Of a stretch of DNA of 64,000 nucleotides, positions 35,119 to 41,940 are shown in pieces. The stretch lies in NCBI RefSeq assembly GCF_001294335.1, contig NZ_LGKG01000157.1:31271-95270 (forward strand). The letters are read 5' to 3'. Each line of letters opens with the position of its first letter. Position 1 is the stretch's first letter. A program made the translations under genes and the position numbers. Below the pieces are notes generated by a model. That model saw nothing but the letters and a program-made list of their open reading frames with translations. It did not search any database and had not been told where the DNA came from. The DNA comes from Streptomyces chattanoogensis (GTDB taxonomy: Bacteria > Actinomycetota > Actinomycetes > Streptomycetales > Streptomycetaceae).

Positions 35119-35553
35119 TAGAGCTTTCCTGTACCCGCATTCCGGCGCGGCCGCCGGGAGGGAGAACGGTGTTATTGGCGGCGCCGTTGCTCGGGATTAG
35201 CGAAATGTGTCGCACGGCACCTTCCGGGACCGCGGGACGACGCGGAATGTCCGCCGTGGCGCAACGCTGAGTGAGGGAAAGAATGCAGCGGACAATGCGG
35301 AAACGGGCGCGCGGCGAACGAGGCGATGCGTGCGCAATGGAGGCGGCCGAGGTGCGGTGAACGGCGGGCTGTGCCACGCGCGCCTGCAGGCGCTCAGGTG
35401 CTAGCCCGTCAGGGAGTTCCGCTACGGCGAAACGGCGGTGCCGATGGTCCGTTCGCAGCAGCATCCGGGCTGTCGCGTGGCCGCGGGCCCGTGCGTGCCT
35501 GAAGGTGAGATCGCAAGCAGTAGTCCTCCGCTCACTCACCGTAGGGAAATTCC
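35119..35553. other. 435-base region without a supported gene
   Basis: Small open frames exist on both strands but have no coding-type third-position bias or ribosome-binding site. The right end should contain the promoter of the small secreted gene at 35554, whose start is preceded by GTAGGGAAATTCC. Confidence 0.5.
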
Positions 35554-35868
35554 ATGCTTCGTCGCGTATCCACCGTTCTCGCCGGTGCCGTTGTGGCGGG
35601 TGTCATCGCCACCGGTGCCGCCGCCGCGGCACCCGTCCCCGACCAGGGCCACCGCATGCACCAGGGCCAGGCCCACCGCACGCATTACGGCGAGAAGTCG
35701 CGCCTCGACGGCGATCACCGCCGCAGGCTCCTCGAGGCCCGCGTCGAGGTCCGTCGCGACAAGGGCCGCCGTCACTACCGCTACGAGGGGGACGACGGCC
35801 TGTTCTTCGTCGGCCGCCTGGTGCACCACATTCTCGGCGATCTGGGGCTTCGCGGGTACCGTCGCTGA
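35554..35868 (+). CDS. Small basic secreted protein of unknown function
   Basis: The 104-residue protein has a clear signal peptide (STVLAGAVVAGVIATGAAAA, cleavage near residue 25) and a very basic, His/Arg/Tyr-rich mature part (RMHQGQAHRTHYGEKSRLDG, KGRRHYRYEGDD) with an amphipathic C-terminus (FFVGRLVHHILGDLGLRG). No known domain is recognised. It sits alone between the two transglycosylase-tail genes on the opposite strand and is followed by an exceptionally strong hairpin. Confidence 0.75.
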   Translation: MLRRVSTVLAGAVVAGVIATGAAAAAPVPDQGHRMHQGQAHRTHYGEKSRLDGDHRRRLLEARVEVRRDKGRRHYRYEGDDGLFFVGRLVHHILGDLGLRGYRR

Positions 35869-35887
35869 CACCCGATCAGCGACGCAG

Positions 35888-35934
35888 AACGGCAGTGGCC
35901 CTGCCCGCGCGATGCGGGCAGGGCCACTGCCGTT
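35888..35934. terminator. Strong bidirectional terminator
   Basis: A perfect 21-bp stem (35888-35908 with 35914-35934) with loop GCGAT lies between convergent genes. The apex CCGC-GCGAT-GCGG is identical to that of the fxsA/rbpA terminator. Confidence 0.92.
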
Positions 35935-35965
35935 GCTGATGCCGTCTTTCGCCGTGCTCCGCGGC

Positions 35966-36379
35966 TCAGTAGGCGGAGTTGACCTTGTCGATGGAGCCGT
36001 ACTTGTCGGCCGCGTAGTTGGCGGCGGCGGTGATGTTGGCGACCGGGTCGGTGAGCTTGTTGGCGGTGCCGGCGACGTGGTAGCTGTCGAAGGTGGGCTG
36101 GATGGTCTTGGCCGGGGCCTTCGTGGTCTTCGCCGCCAGGGCCATGTGCTCACCGGCCCGGTCGGCGGCCTGCTTCGCGGTGTGCGCCTGCTCGGTGACG
36201 GCGGTGACCTTGATGTGGTCGGCGACCGTCGCGGCGACCGCGTGGTCGGCCGGCGCCGCGGCCTGGCTCGGCGACGCGAGTGCAACGGCTGCCGCGCAGC
36301 TCGCGGTGGCCACCAGCGCCGCGGAGAGCTTGTGCGAACGGCCGGTGCGGGCGGTGCGGGGCAGGGTGAAGCGAAGCAT
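35966..36379 (-). CDS. Secreted protein with only the tail of an SLT transglycosylase domain (copy 2)
   Basis: The 137-residue protein has a signal peptide (KLSAALVATASCAAAVALAS), an Ala-rich helical stretch (residues 40-90) and a C-terminal 47 residues beginning TIQPTFDSYHVAG and ending YAADKYGSIDKVNSAY. That tail is the last part of Streptomyces-type lytic transglycosylase domains, where it follows the catalytic Glu region; here the catalytic half is absent but the frame is intact. It is either a remnant still expressed or a protein using the tail for wall binding. Copy 1 at 34245-34767 is its frameshifted paralog. Confidence 0.8.
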   Translation of the reverse strand: MLRFTLPRTARTGRSHKLSAALVATASCAAAVALASPSQAAAPADHAVAATVADHIKVTAVTEQAHTAKQAADRAGEHMALAAKTTKAPAKTIQPTFDSYHVAGTANKLTDPVANITAAANYAADKYGSIDKVNSAY

Positions 36380-36545
36380 GCGAAGTGACCTCTTCCAGGG
36401 GGTGGCGGGGGGTGTGGCCTTCGGTGGCTCATGCGGCCCGAGGGTCAGTGCCGCGCTCGCCGCTCTGGGCTGAAGTCATCGGCTCGTTCTCGGTGCTGCC
36501 GAGAACCATGTTTAGCGAGCGCCCCGGATGGTGGCAATGATGCCG
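36380..36545 (-). promoter_or_regulatory. Conserved structured 5' leader of transglycosylase-like copy 2
   Basis: On the minus strand the leader opens GGGGCGCTCGCTAAACATGG and has a perfect 8-bp hairpin GTTCTCGG-CAGCA-CCGAGAAC (36489-36509). GAGCC, GAGCGCGG and GCATGAGCCACC blocks follow. It is similar in layout to the copy 1 leader, so an RNA element (possibly a riboswitch) is likely; the class is not identified. Confidence 0.45.
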
Positions 36546-36619
36546 AGTACTACCGATGTTCGTGAGATGCCGCGAAATGTCCGATGTAAAGGCCGGGCTT
36601 GGCGCCCTGTGCGGGATGT

Positions 36620-36730
36620 GTGCCGACTAGGCGGGCTCGTAAGTGACGTGCGTCCTGTGCCCCGCATCACCTCACGGGCGCCCGAATCCCGCCCTGGAAG
36701 GCCCGCAAAGTTGCCTGGCTCACACGGTTG
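36620..36730 (-). promoter_or_regulatory. Duplicated far-upstream region (copy 2)
   Basis: This is the counterpart of 34998-35118, sharing GTGTGAGCCAGGCAACTT and TGATGCGGGGCACAGGACGC at the same position relative to the downstream gene. Confidence 0.5.
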
Positions 36731-36823
36731 ATGGGTGTTTTGGGCGCCTTTCCGCCGAAACGCGATGGTGCCCCCTGCGTACCGCTCCGCAGGGGGCGCC
36801 GAAACCGAAGCGTCTGCCGCCGC

Positions 36824-37672
36824 TCAGTCCTCCAGCAGCCGGGCCGCCAGATGCTCGATACGGGAATGCCACGCGTCCAGCGCCGCCTGCGTATCGAACC
36901 CCCGAGGCCCGGTCTGGGTGAGCACGAGGCGCGGGCCGTGGCCGGTGCCCCGCCGCAGCTCCCAGCGGACCGTGCCCTCCGGGTGCCAGCGGTACGCGAG
37001 CACCTCCGGCGGCCGCAGCTCGGTGACCGGCCCGCCCGCAATCCCCTCCGCGGTGAAGCCGTCCGGTACGGGCTCGCCCGGCGCCGGATCCTCGCCCGCG
37101 GTCAGCGCTGCCCAGACGGCATCGGCGGGCCGGACCAGCTGACGCTCGAAGCGGACCCGCGGGCCGTCCGCCGTCTCCTCGACCGTGCCGTGGCCGAGGT
37201 CGAACTGCTCGAGATACGCCTCGTGCAGTGCACCCGAATCGGGATCGACGGCCGTCGACTCGCCGTCGAGCAGCTGTGACAGGGCGCTGATGCACAGATG
37301 CCAGCCGGAGGCGAAGCTCGCCGCGCCGAACCGGTCGCCGAAGGTGTGCACCAAGGTCAGCAGCGAACCGTCCCCGTCCGGGGTGATCTCCCAGCGCAGA
37401 TGGTCCTCTCCCCAGGTGAAGGCGAACAGCCGGGGCTCCTCGGCATCGGTGACCGTGCCGGTCATGGCGATACCGCTCACTCCGGGCATGGAGAAGCTCA
37501 TCGCCCCGCCCGGCCGGAGCTCCACCGTGACCTCGGCCGGGAACCACTGCCCGATCCGGGCCGGGTCGGTGATCGCGGCCCACACCTTGGCGGGCGGATG
37601 AGCCAGCCGGCGCTCCATCCGCAGCGCGGTGCGGCCGTCGGCGGTGGTGAGGGTGTCGGAGTGCGGGTTCAT
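36824..37672 (-). CDS. Two-domain SRPBCC (AHSA1-type) protein
   Basis: The 282-residue protein consists of two tandem START/AHSA1-like hydrophobic-cavity domains. The first (residues about 15-140) has LAHPPAKVWAAITDPARIGQWF, and the second (about 165-280) has LVRPADAVWAALTAGED and VLAYRWHPEGTVRWEL. Single-domain relatives are common behind ArsR regulators; the fused double form is less usual. The ligand is unknown. The start ATG overlaps the end of the ArsR gene by four bases. Confidence 0.88.
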   Translation of the reverse strand: MNPHSDTLTTADGRTALRMERRLAHPPAKVWAAITDPARIGQWFPAEVTVELRPGGAMSFSMPGVSGIAMTGTVTDAEEPRLFAFTWGEDHLRWEITPDGDGSLLTLVHTFGDRFGAASFASGWHLCISALSQLLDGESTAVDPDSGALHEAYLEQFDLGHGTVEETADGPRVRFERQLVRPADAVWAALTAGEDPAPGEPVPDGFTAEGIAGGPVTELRPPEVLAYRWHPEGTVRWELRRGTGHGPRLVLTQTGPRGFDTQAALDAWHSRIEHLAARLLED

Positions 37673-37986
37673 CGGGGGTCGTCCTCCATGGCGTCGAGAT
37701 GCCGTTCGAGGGCGTCGAGGCTCCCGGTCCACAGATGCCGGTAGTGGGCGAGCCAGGCGTCGAGCTCCGCCAGGGGCTCGGGCCGCAGTGCGTACCAGCG
37801 GCGCTGGGCGTCCTGCCGCACCTGGACGAGCCCGGCCGCGCGCAACACCCGCAGATGCTTGGAGGTGCCGGGCTGGCTGAGCCCGAGCTGCTCGGTCAGC
37901 TCCCCGACCAGATGCGGCCGCTCCAGGAGCAGATCGAGGATCCTGCGCCGGCTCGGTTCCGCGAGTACGTCGAACGGTATGGGCAT
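37669..37986 (-). CDS. ArsR-family regulator
   Basis: The 105-residue winged-helix protein (AEPSRRRILDLLLERPHLVG, then LGLSQPGTSKHLRVLRAAGL) lacks the metal-binding Cys of true ArsR. It belongs to the group paired with SRPBCC proteins. The ATG at 37986 is chosen; an ATG 12 codons upstream would start within the operator. A perfect palindrome CGGTTATATAACCG lies 19 bases upstream, and the downstream gene overlaps it, so it probably autoregulates the pair. Confidence 0.92.
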   Translation of the reverse strand: MPIPFDVLAEPSRRRILDLLLERPHLVGELTEQLGLSQPGTSKHLRVLRAAGLVQVRQDAQRRWYALRPEPLAELDAWLAHYRHLWTGSLDALERHLDAMEDDPR

Positions 37987-38005
37987 GTCCTTCAGTATCC
38001 CCACA

Positions 38006-38019
38006 CGGTTATATAACCG
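38006..38019. promoter_or_regulatory. Palindromic operator for the ArsR/SRPBCC pair
   Basis: CGGTTATATAACCG is a perfect 14-bp palindrome just upstream of the ArsR start and overlaps the probable -10 region (TATATAA on the minus strand). Confidence 0.75.
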
Positions 38020-38083
38020 CAAGGGAATGTAGTGCGCCGCAGGTCAGAGCGGAGTGATGGCCGTGACGGCCGGCGCCCAGCCG

Positions 38084-38983
38084 TTACGCATACGCCGGAT
38101 CCCCCACCGCCAGCTCCTCCCGCGCCGCCGGGATCAGGCAGGGCGCGGAGTTCAGCGGTGCATCGGTGAAGAAGCGCGCGGCCAGGTCCGCGACCTCCTG
38201 CGGGCGCTCGAGCACCACCCAGTGATCCGTGTCGGGAATCGTCAGGAAGCGGCTGCCGAGGATCCTGGCCGCGAAGTCGCGCTGGCGGGCCGGGGAGGTG
38301 ACTGTGTCGTGCTCGCCGCTGAAGACGAGCGTGGGTACGCCGGTCAGACCCGAGGAGAAGTCCGGGCGGTCCACCAGTGCGCGGCGCAGCGAGTCGACGG
38401 CATGCGGTGAGTGCCGGGCGGCGTGCAGCATCGAACGCCGGACATAGCGGTAGGCCAGCTGCCTCTTGGTGACATGCCGGCGCTCGTCCAGACACATCAG
38501 GGCCTCGGTGACCAGCGTGGCGAAGGACTCCGCATCGCCGCGCGCGAGATGGTCGGCGGCCCGGCGCCAGAGGTCGAGCTGCGCGGGGGTGACGTGTGCC
38601 GGTACGCCGCCGAGCGCCAGCCGCGCGATCCTGCGCGGGAAGCGCTGCGCGCATCCGTAGGCGAGGCCCGCGCCGTAGGAGAAGCCGAAGAGATTGACCT
38701 GCGGGACGCCCAGGTCGTCGATGACCCGCTCGATCGCCGCGCACACGATGTTGGCGCTCGGCCCCGGGGGCAGCGGGTCGGCGCTCCCCATACCGGGCAG
38801 GTCGGCGGTCACCACGTCCGCCACCGGCCCCACCTGGTCCTCCATCTGCGGCCAGCCGAACATCCCTTGCAGTGCGCCGCCCAGGACCATGACGGGCTCG
38901 GTGACGCCCTCCGGCTGCCGGAGCAGCCGATAGGAATAGGACACCCCGCCCACCGACAAAGAGCGGATAGTTTCCTCGACCAT
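38084..38983 (-). CDS. Alpha/beta hydrolase of the ACP-KS operon
   Basis: The 299-residue protein has the alpha/beta-hydrolase fold. The nucleophile Ser102 is in GFSYGAG, the acid in GEHDTVTS near residue 240, and the His in PDTDHWVV near residue 268; VMVLGGALQG carries the oxyanion-hole region. It lies 104 bases behind the ketosynthase on the same strand, so an acyl-thioester is a likely substrate, as a thioesterase or an RhlA-like acyltransferase. No signal peptide or lid insertion beyond about 45 helical residues is seen. The specific activity is unknown. Confidence 0.85.
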   Translation of the reverse strand: MVEETIRSLSVGGVSYSYRLLRQPEGVTEPVMVLGGALQGMFGWPQMEDQVGPVADVVTADLPGMGSADPLPPGPSANIVCAAIERVIDDLGVPQVNLFGFSYGAGLAYGCAQRFPRRIARLALGGVPAHVTPAQLDLWRRAADHLARGDAESFATLVTEALMCLDERRHVTKRQLAYRYVRRSMLHAARHSPHAVDSLRRALVDRPDFSSGLTGVPTLVFSGEHDTVTSPARQRDFAARILGSRFLTIPDTDHWVVLERPQEVADLAARFFTDAPLNSAPCLIPAAREELAVGDPAYA

Positions 38984-39087
38984 GGCTGATTCCTTCTCGG
39001 GAAGAACGACGGGAACGGGCCGCGCCGATGCGGCGCGCCCGCTCCCGTCGGTCACTGTCGGTGGGGTGCGGATGGCGGACGGATGCG

Positions 39088-40329
39088 CTAGCCGCGCGTC
39101 AGCACGAGCGCGGCGTTGTGCCCGCCGAAGCCGAGCGACGTCTTGACCGCGCAGTGGAACGCCGCGGGCCGGGCCTGCTCGCGCACGATCTCGATCGGGA
39201 TCCGGGGATCGGGCACCTCGAGATTTGCGGTCGGCGGCGCCAGCTGATGCTCCAGGGCGAGGACGGTGAGCGCGGTCTCGATACCGCCGGCGGCACCCAG
39301 GGTGTGCCCGGTCATCGCCTTGGTGGACGTGACGAGCGGGTGACTGCCGAGCACCCGCTCCAGCACGGTCGCCTCGACGAGATCGTTGACGACCGTCGAC
39401 GTGCCGTGCGCATTGACGTACCCGACGTCGCCCGCCGTGACCTCCGCGTCCGCCATCGCCGTCCGCAGCGCCCGTTCGATGCCCTTGCCGTCGGGGTCCG
39501 GAGCGACCGGCGCATAGGCATCGCTCGACGCACCGTACCCGCAGACATGGGCGCGGACCGTGGCCCCGCGGGCGCGGGCGTGCTCGGGCCGCTCCAGTAC
39601 GAGCAGGCCGGCGCCCTCGCCGACGACGAAACCGTCCCGCTCCGCGTCGAACGGCCGGCAGGCCGCGGCCGGGTCCTCCCGCCGGGTGGAGACCGCCTTC
39701 ATCTGGCAGGCGCTGGCGATCAGCAGCCGCGAGACGGTCGACTCCGCGCCGCCGGCGATGGCGATATCGCAGACCCCGGCGCGCAGCAGCTGATGTGCGG
39801 TGCCCAGCGCCACGGTGCCGGAGGAACATGCGGTCGCCACACCGAAGCTGGGGCCGTGCACACCGAGGTCCATGCAGACACTGCTGGCCGCGCCGTTGAC
39901 GACGGTCAGCGGCGCGAGCTTGGGGGAGACCCGCCGGGCGCCGCGCTGCGTCATCGCGGCATGCTGCTGGTCGTAGAACGGCAGCCCGCCGTGCGCGGAT
40001 CCGATCACCACCGCGATCCGGCTGCTGTCCCAGGTCTCCGGCTCCAGCCCGGCATCCGCGACCGCTTCCCGGGCGGCGATCACCGCGAGCTGTGAGAAGC
40101 GGTCCATCAGGCGCTGGGTGGCCACGCCCAGCACCGCGCCCGGGTCCAGGTCCCGGACGGTGTACATGAAGTCGCAGGGGAGGTCGGCGAGTTCGTCCTG
40201 CCGGGACACTCCGCCCGGCACCCGGTCCTCGGTGACGGAGTGCCAGGTGGCCTTCGCCCCCACACCCGCCGCGGTCACCATTCCCAGCCCCGTCACCGCC
40301 GCGGAGAACGGCTGCTGCCGGGCCGTCAC
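39088..40329 (-). CDS. FabF-like beta-ketoacyl-ACP synthase
   Basis: The 413-residue condensing enzyme has the complete Cys-His-His set: ATACSSGT (Cys near residue 166), NAHGTST (near 305) and GHTLGAAGG (near 338), plus a GGHN motif near the end (FGGHNAAL). This is the KASII/type II PKS-like elongating type. It overlaps the acyl carrier protein gene by four bases, so the two are coupled. No acyltransferase, ketoreductase or chain-length factor lies nearby. It must use carrier-bound units from elsewhere, probably primary fatty acid synthesis. Confidence 0.92.
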   Translation of the reverse strand: MTARQQPFSAAVTGLGMVTAAGVGAKATWHSVTEDRVPGGVSRQDELADLPCDFMYTVRDLDPGAVLGVATQRLMDRFSQLAVIAAREAVADAGLEPETWDSSRIAVVIGSAHGGLPFYDQQHAAMTQRGARRVSPKLAPLTVVNGAASSVCMDLGVHGPSFGVATACSSGTVALGTAHQLLRAGVCDIAIAGGAESTVSRLLIASACQMKAVSTRREDPAAACRPFDAERDGFVVGEGAGLLVLERPEHARARGATVRAHVCGYGASSDAYAPVAPDPDGKGIERALRTAMADAEVTAGDVGYVNAHGTSTVVNDLVEATVLERVLGSHPLVTSTKAMTGHTLGAAGGIETALTVLALEHQLAPPTANLEVPDPRIPIEIVREQARPAAFHCAVKTSLGFGGHNAALVLTRG

Positions 40330-40559
40330 GCGGCGACTTTGCCGTCGACGGCCGCCACCAGCGCCCCCACGGTGTCCCGCGAGGTCAGAGCCACCTCGTC
40401 GAGATCGATGTCCAGCCGGTCCTCGATCAGTACACGGAGTTCCTCCAGCGCCAGGGAGTCCATCCGCAGATTGCGCAGCGGGGTCTCGTGCCGGATCTCG
40501 GCCATGGCGACCCCGAATCGTTGGACCAGCAGGTCGTTGACAACTTCTGCCGCTTTCAC
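40326..40559 (-). CDS. Acyl carrier protein
   Basis: The 77-residue ACP has the phosphopantetheine attachment Ser in RMDSLALEEL near residue 38 and the four-helix pattern. GTG at 40559 is chosen because GGAGGA lies 8 bases upstream; a longer frame upstream has a basic unlikely leader. It is first in the ACP-KS-hydrolase operon. Its sequence is not that of the housekeeping FabC type and no phosphopantetheinyl transferase is near. Confidence 0.92.
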   Translation of the reverse strand: MKAAEVVNDLLVQRFGVAMAEIRHETPLRNLRMDSLALEELRVLIEDRLDIDLDEVALTSRDTVGALVAAVDGKVAA

Positions 40560-40848
40560 GTGGCGCTCCTCCGCTGTTCGTAGGCGTGCTGCCAACCGCG
40601 TCCTGGCGGGTCCTCGCCGGCTGCTCCGGCTGGTTTGGCCCATTTTATGCGCCTTGGTCCCGAAGACTCCTCAACCTCGGTCGCTCAATGGAGTGATGGG
40701 CGCACCGGGTTGTGCGAGGGCGCACGCGGACCGGTGCCGCGCACTCCGGATGGCATCTTCCTGTCCTAACGGCGCGGGCCGACGGAGGGTACGGGGGTGA
40801 ACCCGACTCGCCTCACGGCTGTGCCCGGACGGGCCCGCGGGCCGTCCC

Positions 40849-41301
40849 TCAGGCTTCGTCCAGCGCCTCGGTGACCCGCCCCAACAGGCCCCGCAGCGTA
40901 CGGAGTTCCTCGACCGTCAGACCGGTCGCCGCCAGCATCCGGCGGGGGACCGGCAGGGCCTGGGCCCGCAGGTCCTCGCCCGCCGTCGTCAGGTGCACGG
41001 TGACCGACCGCTCGTCCTCCGCGCTGCGCTCGCGGCGTACCAGGCCGGCGGTCTCCAGCCGCTTGAGAAGGGGGGAGAGCGTACCCGAGTCCAGTCGCAG
41101 CTGCTCGCCGATGGCCTTGACGGGCTGCGGGCCGTGCTCCCAGAGGACCAGCATGGCCAGGTACTGGGGGTAGGTCAGGCCCAGGTCCTTGAGGGCGTCC
41201 CGGTAGACGCTGCCGAAGGCGCGCGAGGCGGCGTGCAGCTGGAAGCAGACCTGGTGGTCGAGGCGGAGCAGTTCGGAGTCGGGTACCGGGAGCGTGGTCA
41301 T
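40849..41301 (-). CDS. ohrR: OhrR: organic-peroxide-sensing MarR regulator
   Basis: The 150-residue MarR-family protein has the peroxide-reactive Cys19 in HQVCFQLHAASR and the winged helix with KRLETAGLVRRERSAEDERS near residue 85. When Cys is oxidised by organic hydroperoxide, the dimer leaves its operator. It is divergent from ohr, and a 10-bp-arm inverted repeat lies in the shared 148-base gap, so it represses ohr and probably itself. Confidence 0.94.
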   Translation of the reverse strand: MTTLPVPDSELLRLDHQVCFQLHAASRAFGSVYRDALKDLGLTYPQYLAMLVLWEHGPQPVKAIGEQLRLDSGTLSPLLKRLETAGLVRRERSAEDERSVTVHLTTAGEDLRAQALPVPRRMLAATGLTVEELRTLRGLLGRVTEALDEA

Positions 41302-41324
41302 GGGTTCAGGTTAGTCCCCCACCA

Positions 41325-41359
41325 TTAAGTTGTGCACGATCTAGTTGCACACAACTTAA
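41325..41359. promoter_or_regulatory. OhrR operator
   Basis: TTAAGTTGTG (41325-41334) and CACAACTTAA (41350-41359) form a perfect inverted repeat with a 15-base spacer. GTTGTGCA and GTTGCACA half-sites lie inside. The element is AT-rich relative to its surroundings and placed in the divergent promoter. Confidence 0.85.
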
Positions 41360-41449
41360 ACGTGTGCGATCGTTGACGTCGTCGGCGGCCCGGAAACGGC
41401 CGCCGGGACCAAGCCGGAGCCGAGCAGGCACAAGAAAAAGGGGATTCCC

Positions 41450-41860
<411 letters not shown>

Positions 41861-41896
41861 GCGCGGCCGGGCCCGGTGCGGGGACCCGCCGCCCGC

Positions 41897-41927
41897 ACAC
41901 CGGGCGGGAGCGCTTCCCGCCCGGTGT
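41897..41927. terminator. Bidirectional terminator between ohr and the amidohydrolase
   Basis: ACACCGGGCGGGA (41897-41909) pairs with TCCCGCCCGGTGT (41915-41927), 13 base pairs with loop GCGCT, between convergent genes. Confidence 0.88.
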
Positions 41928-41940
41928 CATGCCGTTCCGC

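Noticed and set aside
35108..35539. A 143-codon minus-strand frame between the transglycosylase-tail genes
   Set aside because: It has no ribosome-binding site, weak codon bias and no recognisable domain, and it overlaps the duplicated regulatory region.
39905..39935. GAGCTTGGGGGAGACCC inside the ketosynthase gene, resembling half of the palindromic repeat
   Set aside because: The encoded residues (SPKLAPLT) fit the normal ketosynthase sequence, so the likeness is most likely chance.
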